From Candidatus Caccousia avistercoris (lineage in GTDB: Bacteria; Bacillota; Clostridia; Oscillospirales; Acutalibacteraceae), in the NCBI GenBank assembly GCA_018715025.1, contig DVMK01000024.1, positions 1 through 8,319 on the forward strand: 8,319 nucleotides of DNA, read 5' to 3'. Made by a program: the position numbers and the translations under genes. Positions 1-5,353 of the stretch are shown piece after piece. Every line of letters starts with the position of its first letter. The stretch's first letter is position 1. The notes under the pieces were generated by a model that ran no database searches, was not told where the DNA came from, and saw only the letters and a program-made list of their open reading frames with translations.

Positions 1-21
1 TTCGTCCACCTTTTTCAAAAG

Positions 22-148
22 GGTGCGGCATGCCGGTGGCATGCAAATAGCACCGACCGAACCGGCAGGTGAGACCTGGTGGGGTGCAGGGGGCGCCGTG
101 CGCCAGTGGCGCACAAACAAGGCGCCGACCGAAGCGGCAGCGGAGACC
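22..148. repeat. Two diverged tandem copies of a ~55-bp hairpin unit
   Basis: Copy 1 is 22-76 and copy 2 is 92-148; copy 2 has two extra bases after its hairpin. Each copy starts with a perfect 7-bp stem and 3-base loop: GCATGCC (28-34) with GGCATGC (38-44), and GTGCGCC (98-104) with GGCGCAC (108-114). The copies then share an AAAyA spacer, the core GACCGAA (55-61 and 127-133), CGGCAG and GAGACC. Three of the seven stem pairs differ between copies, and in each case both partners have changed, so pairing is kept. This suggests a structured RNA or a cruciform-type DNA element. Strand and function are unknown. Confidence 0.7.
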
Positions 149-187
149 CAAAGCCCCGCAAATGGCCGTGAAACAGCCTTAAAAATA

Positions 188-238
188 GCGCGAAGGGTTC
201 TTTTGCAGGGGTTCTCCTGCAAAAGAATACTTCGACGC
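188..238. repeat. Long imperfect stem-loop
   Basis: The core is a perfect 12-bp stem, TTCTTTTGCAGG (198-209) with CCTGCAAAAGAA (216-227), and a 6-base loop. An outer stem CGAAG (191-195) with CTTCG (230-234) and GCG (188-190) with CGC (236-238) flanks small internal bulges. No T-tract follows directly on either strand outside the stem, so it is not a standard intrinsic terminator. It is probably part of a dispersed intergenic repeat. Confidence 0.6.
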
Positions 239-261
239 GTGACACGGCTTTGCCGTGTCAC
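239..261. repeat. Perfect 10-bp stem with TTT loop
   Basis: GTGACACGGC (239-248) and GCCGTGTCAC (252-261) pair perfectly around a three-base TTT loop. It directly abuts the preceding stem-loop. No U-tract follows on either strand. It has the same architecture (perfect stem, 3-base loop) as the two hairpins at 28-44 and 98-114. Confidence 0.65.
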
Positions 262-275
262 AGGGCAGACAAGCA

Positions 276-290
276 GGGAGCGCAGCTCCC
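276..290. repeat. Short stem-loop with GCA loop
   Basis: GGGAGC (276-281) pairs with GCTCCC (285-290) around a GCA loop. It is the next member of the run of 3-base-loop hairpins. Confidence 0.45.
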
Positions 291-338
291 GATTCTGCGA
301 TCCTTTACGCACCTTGTTAGGGTTTATCGACAGACTGA

Positions 339-360
339 GCCGCCCCTACAGCGGGGCGGC
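339..360. repeat. GC-rich stem-loop near the end of the intergenic region
   Basis: GCCGCCCC (339-346) and GGGGCGGC (353-360) form a perfect 8-bp stem with a 6-base loop. It is followed by TTCCCCGT, not by a real T-tract. It could be a weak terminator for a gene left of the window, but the missing tail makes a repeat-type hairpin equally likely. Confidence 0.5.
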
Positions 361-401
361 TTCCCCGTAAAAGGGAGGCGAATCTTTTTTGCCTCAAAAA
401 T

Positions 402-413
402 CTACAATTGTAG
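402..413. promoter_or_regulatory. TACAnnTGTA operator-like dyad before the ABC operon
   Basis: The 12-bp perfect palindrome CTACAATTGTAG lies 11 bp upstream of the GGAGG (425-429) of the ABC ATPase gene. Its core TACAnnTGTA is the known operator core of the BlaI/MecI/CopY repressor family. No such repressor gene is in the window. Promoter elements near it are weak: TTGCCT at 389-394 is a possible -35, and no convincing -10 is correctly spaced. The operator role is inferred. Confidence 0.4.
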
Positions 414-434
414 TTAAATAAGAAGGAGGATTTC

Positions 435-1313
435 ATGGAGCCGTTAATTGCATTTGAGCATGTGAGCAAGCAGTTCCGGAACGGAACGCAGGCCCTGGAG
501 GATGTGAGCTTTTCTGTAAGCGGCGGCGTTTACGGGCTGCTGGGCCACAACGGGGCGGGAAAAACCACGCTGATGCGGGCGCTGGCCACTGTGCTGGCCC
601 CCTCCTGCGGGAGCATTCATCTCTGCGGCTTTGACACGGTAAAGCAAAGGGACCAGGTGAGGGCCCGCATCGGCTACCTGCCTCAGGAGCTGGCCATGTA
701 CCCCTCCCTCTCGGTGTTTGACTTCGTCAGCTACATGGCGGCGCTGAAGGGGATTCGGGGAAGAAGGCCGGTGGAGGCGGCGCTGGAGCAGGTGGGCATG
801 CTGGAGCACGCCAGGCGGAAAACCGGCGGCCTTTCCGGCGGAATGAAGCGCCGGGTGGGAATCGCCCAGGCGCTGGTGGGGGAACCGCCTGTTCTCGTGG
901 TAGACGAACCCACCGCCGGGCTTGACCCGGAGGAACGGGTGCGCTTCCGCGGCGTGCTTTCGCAGTACGCCCGGCAGGGGCGCGCCGTTCTGCTTTCCAC
1001 CCATATTGTGGAGGATCTTCACCAGATATGCGGGGAACTGGCCGTTCTCCGCCGGGGGCGGCTGTTTTTCGCCGGTTCTTCCGCCGCGCTGATGAAGCAG
1101 GTGGAGGGAAAGGTAAAGCTTCTTTCCCTGGAGCAGGATTCGCAGCTGCTGCAGGTGCAAAGGCAGGCGGTGGTGCTGGCCGCCGTGTACGAAAGCCATG
1201 GGCTGACGGCGCGGATTATGGACGAACAAGGGCTTTTCCCCGGCGCGGCCCCGGTGCCGGCCACCCTGGAGGACGCTTATGTATATTGCATGGGAGGGAA
1301 GCATCATGAATAA
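435..1313 (+). CDS. ABC transporter ATP-binding protein
   Basis: This 292-residue protein is a complete ABC ATPase, the cytosolic motor of a membrane transporter. Visible motifs in order: Walker A GHNGAGKT (37-44), Q-loop Gln84, signature LSGGM (133-137), Walker B VLVVDEP (153-159), D-loop GLD (162-164) and H-loop His190. A ~80-residue C-terminal extension follows, as is usual for ATPases paired with ABC-2 permeases. AAGGAGG ends 5 bases before the ATG. It overlaps the next gene by 8 bases, and the two following genes encode membrane proteins, so it very likely energises them as an exporter. The LSGGMKRR form of the signature is typical of ABC-2 drug, antibiotic or bacteriocin exporters, but the substrate cannot be read from the sequence. 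Confidence 0.95.
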   Translation: MEPLIAFEHVSKQFRNGTQALEDVSFSVSGGVYGLLGHNGAGKTTLMRALATVLAPSCGSIHLCGFDTVKQRDQVRARIGYLPQELAMYPSLSVFDFVSYMAALKGIRGRRPVEAALEQVGMLEHARRKTGGLSGGMKRRVGIAQALVGEPPVLVVDEPTAGLDPEERVRFRGVLSQYARQGRAVLLSTHIVEDLHQICGELAVLRRGRLFFAGSSAALMKQVEGKVKLLSLEQDSQLLQVQRQAVVLAAVYESHGLTARIMDEQGLFPGAAPVPATLEDAYVYCMGGKHHE

Positions 1314-2067
1314 AACGGCCGCCGTTCTCTGGTATGAATACAAGATGCAGCTTCAGCGCCCGGCCCTGTGGGGATGCCTGCTGGCGGCCTCCCTCCTGGC
1401 GCAGGCAGACAGCTTCCCCTCTGCAGGGAACCTGGCGAGGCTGGAATTTTTAAGGGAACCGGCTTATTTTGTGTACCGGATCATGAGCCTGGACGCCCTT
1501 CTTCTGCTGTTCGGGCTTTCCTTCCTGCTGGCGGGGCGGTTCCCGCTGGATGCAAGGGCTGGCATGAGGGATGTGCTGATGGCTGCGCCGGTACAAAAGC
1601 GCCAGTATGTCTGGGGAAAGCTGGCGGGCGGCTTCCTCTGCGCCTACACCGTGCTGTGTCTTTTTCTCATTTTGAACACAGCCGTCTATGCCGCGTTTGC
1701 CCCCTTTTCCGTCAGCCTGCCCGCATGCCTGATCGCTTTGGGCAGGGCCTGCCTTGCCTGCGGCCTGCCCGCCAGCCTTTTTACAGGCTTCGCCGCCGTC
1801 TCTCTGGCAGGGGTCATGGATCTGCGCCTGTGTTACCTGCTGGCGGCTGTTTTCTTTGGGTGGAACGCCTCCTTTGCAGGCTCTGCGGAAGCGGCGCCCT
1901 GCTTTCTCATAACCGCGGGAGATTTGTCCCGCCTGCTGTGGGTTCACCCGGAGTGGCGTTTTACAGACACGGGCAGCATCCTGGCCAACGCCGCTTTTCT
2001 TGTGGGGGGAGGCCTTCTTGCCGCCGCCCTGCCGTTTTGGAAGCGCAGCTTCTGGAGGCCGGAATGA
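1306..2067 (+). CDS. ABC-2 type permease, first subunit
   Basis: This 253-residue hydrophobic protein has about six predicted membrane spans, at roughly residues 20-34, 62-79, 104-131, 138-170 (probably two short spans), 175-192 and 225-244. A short cytoplasmic N-terminus (MNKTAAVLWYEYKMQ) precedes the first span. The stretch APVQKRQYVWGKLAGG (94-109), just before the third span, resembles the conserved element before the third helix in ABC-2 permeases. I chose ATG 1306 because GGGAGGGAA sits at the correct distance; an in-frame ATG at 1279 lacks such a site and would overlap the ATPase gene further. It overlaps the ATPase gene by 8 bases and the next gene by 4, which implies translational coupling. 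No substrate can be assigned. Confidence 0.85.
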   Translation: MNKTAAVLWYEYKMQLQRPALWGCLLAASLLAQADSFPSAGNLARLEFLREPAYFVYRIMSLDALLLLFGLSFLLAGRFPLDARAGMRDVLMAAPVQKRQYVWGKLAGGFLCAYTVLCLFLILNTAVYAAFAPFSVSLPACLIALGRACLACGLPASLFTGFAAVSLAGVMDLRLCYLLAAVFFGWNASFAGSAEAAPCFLITAGDLSRLLWVHPEWRFTDTGSILANAAFLVGGGLLAAALPFWKRSFWRPE

Positions 2068-2702
2068 AAGGCAGGATCCTGTACGAATGGAAAATGGCAG
2101 GAGGCGGTTTTTTCCTTATGTCCGCCGCCCTTTCCGCCCTGCTGGCGGCCGCTTCCGCCGCTTCCGGGGGCCTGCCGGAGCTTGCCGCCGCCGGGTTTGA
2201 GGTGATGTTCCCCTTTTACACCGCCGTTGCCGTAGGGGAATGGGGAAAAACGCGGGCGGACGGCTGCTTTGACGTGATCGCCGCCCAGGGGCGTTCCCTC
2301 TTCCGGTGGGCTGCGGCCCGCTGGGCCTCCCTGTTTGGCGCGGCCAGCGCCTTCGCCGTTCTGGCTATGGGATTCCTGGGGGACGGCTCCCTCTTTGGGG
2401 AGACGGCCCTGCTGTATTTCCCCACCGCTTTTTTCTTTTCCAGCCTGTGCGCCCTGACTGGTTTTGTGTTCCGGCGGGAGCACGCGGCCCCGCTGGCCTG
2501 CGGCCTTCTCTGGCTGGCCGCCCTGCTGGCCCGCGGCCTGCTGCGGGTTCCCGGTGTGGAATACGTGTACCCGTTTCTCCGCTTCGCCGGGGGCGGATTC
2601 CCGGTTTTGCTGTGGAACAAAGGGATTTTGACAGGGGCGGGCCTGGCGCTGTGGGGCGTCCTGTACTGGCGCTGCCGGGCATTCCCCTCCCCTGCCAAAT
2701 GA
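2064..2702 (+). CDS. ABC-2 type permease, second subunit (small)
   Basis: This 212-residue protein is rich in Ala, Gly, Leu and Phe, with about six membrane segments near residues 12-31, 42-58, 84-105, 113-135, 143-160 and 187-202. ATG 2064 overlaps the stop of the previous permease (ATGA), and GGAGG lies 5 bases upstream, inside that gene. The frame stays open far upstream (from 1368), but that part is antiparallel noise over the first permease. Two different permeases after one ATPase suggest a heteromeric membrane channel. Sequence identity to a family is weak by eye, so the assignment leans on position, size and hydrophobicity. The terminator begins 14 bases after the stop. Confidence 0.75.
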   Translation: MKGRILYEWKMAGGGFFLMSAALSALLAAASAASGGLPELAAAGFEVMFPFYTAVAVGEWGKTRADGCFDVIAAQGRSLFRWAAARWASLFGAASAFAVLAMGFLGDGSLFGETALLYFPTAFFFSSLCALTGFVFRREHAAPLACGLLWLAALLARGLLRVPGVEYVYPFLRFAGGGFPVLLWNKGILTGAGLALWGVLYWRCRAFPSPAK

Positions 2703-2715
2703 GGCGGCTTTCTGC

Positions 2716-2762
2716 AAAAAAGGCTTCCCAAGGGCGGAAAATCTCCCCTGAGAAGCCTTTTT
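2716..2762. terminator. Bidirectional intrinsic terminator between convergent operons
   Basis: AAAAAGGCTTC (2716-2726) and GAAGCCTTTTT (2752-2762) form an 11-bp stem, with a possible inner AGGG/CCCT pairing (2731-2734 with 2746-2749). The T-run at the right edge serves the plus-strand ABC operon. The A-run at the left edge becomes a T-tract on the minus strand and serves the metal-export operon that ends at 2800. Confidence 0.85.
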
Positions 2763-2770
2763 CTTGTTTT

Positions 2771-2796
2771 CTGCCCAGACGGCCCCGCCTGGGCAG
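2771..2796. repeat. Second stem-loop beside the terminator
   Basis: CTGCCCAG (2771-2778) and CTGGGCAG (2789-2796) pair around a GC-rich 10-base loop, a few bases beyond the P-type ATPase stop codon. No T-tract follows on either strand. It may protect the 3' end of the minus-strand mRNA or add a pause site before the true terminator. Confidence 0.45.
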
Positions 2797-2799
2797 GCG

Positions 2800-4686
2800 T
2801 TACAGCTTTTTCACAAACAGGGCGCGGATCGCGTTGAGCACAGCCAGGATCATCACGCCCACGTCGGCGAAAATAGCCAGCCACATGTTGGCAATGCCGA
2901 AGGCGCCCAGCAGCAGGCAGACGAGCTTGACGCCGATGGCGAACACAATATTCTGGTACACAATCCGCAGGCATTTGCGGGAAATCCGAATGGCCTTCGC
3001 AATCTTCATGGGATCGTCGTCCATCAGAACCACATCCGCCGCCTCAATGGCCGCATCGGAGCCCATAGCCCCCATGGCGATGCCAATGTCGGCCCGGCTG
3101 AGCACCGGCGCGTCGTTGATGCCGTCCCCCACAAAGGCAAGCTTCGCTTTTTCCGGCTTTTCCCGCAGCAGCTCCTCCACCTTTTCCACCTTGCCCGCCG
3201 GAAGAAGCTCGCTGTACACCTGGTCAATGCCCAGCTGGGCCCCCACCTGCTCCGCCACCCTGCGGGCGTCCCCGGTAAGCATAACCGTTTTGCGGACCCC
3301 CGCCGCCTTCAAAGCGGCGACGGCCGCCTGGGAATGGGGCTTTACCACGTCGGAAATCACTATGTGCCCGGCGTACTCCCCGTTGACGGCCATGTGGATG
3401 ATCGTGCCCACACTGCGGCAGGGGACATAGGGGATCCCCAGACGATCCATGAGCTTGCCGTTTCCGGCGGCAACCTCTGCCCCGTCCACCTTGGCCACCA
3501 CGCCGTTTCCGCTGAATTCCTGCACATCCGTCACCCGGCTGCGGTCTATTTCCCTGCCGTAGGCCCGCTGCAGGCTTTTGCTGATGGGGTGGGAGGAAGA
3601 GCTTTCTGCCAGCGCCGCATACTCCAGCAGCCTGGCGTTTTCCATTTCGCTGTGGTGGATGCCGTTCACCTCAAACACGCCCTGGGTCAGGGTGCCGGTT
3701 TTGTCAAACACCACAAGCCCTGTCTGAGAAAGGGTTTCCAGGTAATTGGAGCCCTTCACCAGCACGCCCGCCTTGCTGGCCCCGCCGATGCCCGCGAAGA
3801 AAGAGAGCGGAATGCTGATCACCAGGGCGCAGGGGCAGCTGATGACCAGGAAGGTGAGGGCGCGGTAAATCCAGGTTCCCCATTCTGCGGCAAGGCCCAG
3901 AAAAGCCACGCGCACCAGGGGAGGAAGAACGGCCAGCGCCAAAGCCGCCGCGCACACCGCCGGGGTGTACACCCTGGCAAATTTCGAGATGAAATCCTCG
4001 GACTTGGACTTGCGGGAGCTGGCGTTTTCCACCAAATCCAAAATTTTGGAAACGGTGGATTCCCCAAATTCCTTTGTGGTGCGAATCTTCAGCACCCCTG
4101 TCATATTGATGCAGCCGCTGACAATTTCGTCCCCGGCCTTTACGTCTCTGGGCATGCTTTCGCCGGTGAGGGCGCTGGTGTTCAGGCTGGAAGCGCCCTG
4201 CGCCACCACCCCGTCAATGGGTACCTTCTCGCCGGGCTGCACCACAATGACGGCGCCCACCGCCACCTCGTCCGGGTCAACCCTTTCCAAACGCCCGTCC
4301 CGCTCTATGTTGGCGTAGTCCGGGCGGATGTCCATCAATTCGCTGATATTCCGGCGGCTTTTGCCCACCGCATAGCTTTGGAACCACTCGCCGATTTGGT
4401 AAAACAGCATAACGGCAATGGCCTCGGTGTAATCACCGCTCTTCTCATAAACAGCCAAGGCAATGGCGCCGACGGTGGCGATGGCCATCAAAAAGCTTTC
4501 GTCGAAAATCTGCCTGTTCCGGATCCCCTTGGCCGCCTTCAGGAGGATGTCGTAGCCGATGACCAGGTACGGAACCAGGTAAAGCGCAAACCGCAGCCAC
4601 CCGGTTACCGGAAGGAAAGAAAGCACTGCCAGAAGAAGCGCCGCCGCAAGGATGCGCACAAGCATCTTTTTTTGCTTTTTTGTCAT
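2800..4686 (-). CDS. cadA: Heavy-metal P1B-type ATPase (Zn/Cd/Pb exporter)
   Basis: This 628-residue membrane pump couples ATP hydrolysis to export of divalent heavy metal. Visible motifs: actuator TGES (174-177), transmembrane CPC (284-286), phosphorylation site DKTGT with Asp328, SHP (365-367), TGD (471-473) and GDGINDAP (520-527). The last two helices carry N579-x7-K587 and the D608-x-G610 motif, the pattern of the P1B-2 subgroup that moves Zn2+, Cd2+ and Pb2+ rather than copper. There is no N-terminal metal-binding domain; the first membrane span begins near residue 9, so the protein is shorter than a typical ZntA or CadA. That domain is supplied as a separate protein by the gene 34 bp upstream. 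AAGGAGGAAT precedes the ATG with good spacing. The symbol cadA follows family usage; zntA would fit equally well. Actual metal preference is inferred. Confidence 0.93.
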   Translation of the reverse strand: MTKKQKKMLVRILAAALLLAVLSFLPVTGWLRFALYLVPYLVIGYDILLKAAKGIRNRQIFDESFLMAIATVGAIALAVYEKSGDYTEAIAVMLFYQIGEWFQSYAVGKSRRNISELMDIRPDYANIERDGRLERVDPDEVAVGAVIVVQPGEKVPIDGVVAQGASSLNTSALTGESMPRDVKAGDEIVSGCINMTGVLKIRTTKEFGESTVSKILDLVENASSRKSKSEDFISKFARVYTPAVCAAALALAVLPPLVRVAFLGLAAEWGTWIYRALTFLVISCPCALVISIPLSFFAGIGGASKAGVLVKGSNYLETLSQTGLVVFDKTGTLTQGVFEVNGIHHSEMENARLLEYAALAESSSSHPISKSLQRAYGREIDRSRVTDVQEFSGNGVVAKVDGAEVAAGNGKLMDRLGIPYVPCRSVGTIIHMAVNGEYAGHIVISDVVKPHSQAAVAALKAAGVRKTVMLTGDARRVAEQVGAQLGIDQVYSELLPAGKVEKVEELLREKPEKAKLAFVGDGINDAPVLSRADIGIAMGAMGSDAAIEAADVVLMDDDPMKIAKAIRISRKCLRIVYQNIVFAIGVKLVCLLLGAFGIANMWLAIFADVGVMILAVLNAIRALFVKKL

Positions 4687-4720
4687 AATGATTCCTCCTT
4701 TGGGGGAGGCGCAGAGGCCT

Positions 4721-4939
4721 TTACAGGTAAATTTCGCAGTCGTCCTCCACCCTCTTGCAGTTTTTGCGCACCTGCTCCATCACGGCTTTCGGTTCCTGCC
4801 CTTCTTCAAACTCCACATTCATTTTCAGGGTCATAAAATTCACTACCGCCTGCTTTACGCCAGGGGTACGACGGGCTGCCTCTTCCATTTTGTTGGCGCA
4901 GTTGGCGCAGTCAACTTCAATTTTATATGCCTTTTTCAT
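4721..4939 (-). CDS. Stand-alone HMA heavy-metal-binding protein
   Basis: This 72-residue protein is a single HMA fold (beta-alpha-beta-beta-alpha-beta) with the metal site DCANC: Asp10, Cys11 and Cys14. In the HMA domains of ZntA-type pumps an Asp directly before the first Cys goes with binding of Zn2+, Cd2+ or Pb2+, whereas copper domains usually have Thr or Ser nearby. Two more cysteines, Cys61 and Cys68, lie in the last strand region. It is the first gene of the operon, 34 bp before the P-type ATPase that lacks this domain, so it most likely acts as the detached N-terminal domain or a metal chaperone of that pump. AAGGGAG lies 8 bases before the ATG. Confidence 0.9.
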   Translation of the reverse strand: MKKAYKIEVDCANCANKMEEAARRTPGVKQAVVNFMTLKMNVEFEEGQEPKAVMEQVRKNCKRVEDDCEIYL

Positions 4940-4968
4940 GGTATCTGCTCCCTTCTGAAAATCGATTT

Positions 4969-4986
4969 AACAATTTAATAATTGTT
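4969..4986. promoter_or_regulatory. Putative ArsR operator in the metal-operon 5' region
   Basis: AACAATT and AATTGTT form a perfect 7-4-7 inverted repeat (TAAT centre), with partial extension on both sides inside an AT-rich tract. It lies between the expected transcription start (near 4995) and the HMA ribosome binding site. Bound repressor there would block elongation or open-complex formation. ArsR/SmtB proteins bind AT-rich imperfect dyads at such positions, and an ArsR gene is adjacent. The link is inferred. Confidence 0.5.
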
Positions 4987-5001
4987 TAATTATTTATCTA
5001 T

Positions 5002-5030
5002 ATAATACGCATAGAGATCCTTTTTGTCAA
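5002..5030 (-). promoter_or_regulatory. Sigma-A promoter of the HMA-P-type ATPase operon
   Basis: Read on the minus strand, TTGACA (complement of 5025-5030) is followed by exactly 17 bases and then TATTAT (complement of 5002-5007). The -35 is perfect and the -10 has one mismatch. Expected start of transcription is near 4995, giving a leader of about 55 bases. A promoter this strong suits a tightly repressed, metal-inducible operon. Confidence 0.85.
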
Positions 5031-5047
5031 GGGGGAATCCTTAAAAT

Positions 5048-5087
5048 TTTCCATTTGGGACAAAAGAGTTTCCGTTTGGGCAAACGG
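5048..5087. repeat. Phased direct repeat with inverted repeat between divergent promoters
   Basis: TTTCCATTTGGG (5048-5059) and TTTCCGTTTGGG (5069-5080) differ at one base and start 21 bp apart, two helical turns, so they face the same side of DNA. The second copy is part of the dyad CCGTTTG (5072-5078) and CAAACGG (5081-5087). The element lies upstream of the -35 boxes of both promoters, where an activator or an upstream repressor site would be expected. Confidence 0.45.
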
Positions 5088-5141
5088 GCCCGGCCGCAGG
5101 TGCCATGGAAGCTGAGAGAAGCGGGAAATGGTGGAGTAATA

Positions 5142-5171
5142 TTGTCTCTGAACCGTCAAATATGGTATAAT
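5142..5171 (+). promoter_or_regulatory. Extended -10 promoter upstream of arsR
   Basis: TATAAT (5166-5171) is a perfect -10 box preceded by TGG (5163-5165), an extended -10. TTGTCT at 5142-5147 matches the -35 consensus at four of six positions, with an 18-base spacer. Transcription would start near 5178, leaving an unusually long leader of about 184 bases before the arsR start codon. Confidence 0.75.
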
Positions 5172-5192
5172 TTAGAGGAAAGGCTGCGCCGC

Positions 5193-5255
5193 ATGCTTTC
5201 CTGCCTGAGAAGGCTTCTTTTGCCGCGGCCGCACGCGGGGGGTAATTTTTTATAA
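5193..5255 (+). CDS. Possible 20-residue leader peptide upstream of arsR
   Basis: ATG 5193 opens a 20-codon frame ending at TAA 5253-5255. GAAAGG (5178-5183) lies 9 bases upstream, at the very start of the predicted transcript. The peptide begins MLSCLRRLLLPRP and is rich in Leu and Arg. Its last codons lie over a GC stem (5223-5238) and a T-run (5246-5251), an arrangement reminiscent of attenuator leaders. There is no homology I recognise and it may be chance. Confidence 0.2.
   Translation: MLSCLRRLLLPRPHAGGNFL
5223..5251 (+). terminator. Weak terminator-like hairpin in the arsR leader
   Basis: CCGCG (5223-5227) and CGCGG (5234-5238) form a 5-bp GC stem. A six-base T-run (5246-5251) follows only after a 7-base gap, longer than in a good intrinsic terminator. 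If functional it would end a short transcript of about 75 bases or act as an attenuator before arsR. Confidence 0.25.
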
Positions 5256-5294
5256 AAACGCGGGCGCTGCGCCTGTGTGCCCCGCCCGGCCCAA

Positions 5295-5337
5295 GGCCGC
5301 GGGACGCGGCCAGCGCGCGGCATCCTCACCGGAGGTG
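5295..5337 (+). other. Two hairpins with GGA loops in the arsR leader
   Basis: GGCCGCG (5295-5301) and CGCGGCC (5305-5311) form a perfect 7-bp stem closing a GGA loop. Twenty bases on, CACC (5327-5330) and GGTG (5334-5337) close a second GGA loop. Both are in the untranslated leader just before the arsR ribosome binding site (AAAGGAG). GGA in a hairpin loop is the core recognised by CsrA/RsmA, but the wider CsrA context is not a good match. Confidence 0.4.
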
Positions 5338-5346
5338 CGCGGCGAG

Positions 5347-5353
5347 AAAGGAG
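5347..5353 (+). promoter_or_regulatory. Ribosome binding site that sets the arsR TTG start
   Basis: AAAGGAG ends 8 bases before TTG 5362. The nearby ATG at 5357 is in another frame, and the in-frame GTG at 5275 has no ribosome binding site and would add a Pro/Arg/Gly-rich tail that is really leader sequence. ATG 5401 is also in frame but would remove the HDH motif. Confidence 0.7.

Larger units (their letters stand above)
1..434. other. Gene-free region filled with stem-loops
   Basis: No reading frame here has a ribosome binding site together with recognisable protein content. The frame that stays open through most of it (23-370, plus) encodes low-complexity sequence over hairpins and is best explained by GC-rich DNA. 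The region holds two diverged copies of a ~55-bp hairpin unit (22-76, 92-148), then stem-loops at 188-238, 239-261, 276-290 and 339-360, and finally an AT-rich stretch (381-420) with a TACAnnTGTA dyad before the first gene. The 3' end of the gene to the left is not in the window, so these hairpins cannot be assigned to its terminator with certainty. Confidence 0.7.

Noticed and set aside
22..148. CRISPR array
   Set aside because: Only two repeat-like units with diverged sequence and no regular unique spacers; no cas genes nearby.
23..370. Plus-strand 115-codon frame over the hairpin region
   Set aside because: No ribosome binding site, translation has no domain, and the DNA is clearly shaped by inverted repeats.
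444..1343. Minus-strand frame opposite the ABC ATPase (299 codons)
   Set aside because: Antisense to a gene with complete ABC motifs; low-complexity translation.
1368..2063. Upstream in-frame extension of the second permease
   Set aside because: It overlaps the first permease throughout and is Pro/Gly/Arg-rich; the ATGA overlap and ribosome binding site set the true start at 2064.
2771..2796. Intrinsic terminator of the metal operon
   Set aside because: The hairpin is good but has no T-tract on the minus strand; the 2716-2762 hairpin fits far better.
2764..4836. Long open frame on the plus strand opposite the P-type ATPase (690 codons)
   Set aside because: It is antisense to a clear ATPase with all motifs, has His/Gly/Pro/Gln-rich composition with no domain, and stays open only because of the strong codon bias of the opposite gene.
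5105..5170. 21-codon frame starting at ATG 5105
   Set aside because: It ends inside the -10 box of the arsR promoter and would be upstream of its own best promoter; only a weak ribosome binding site.
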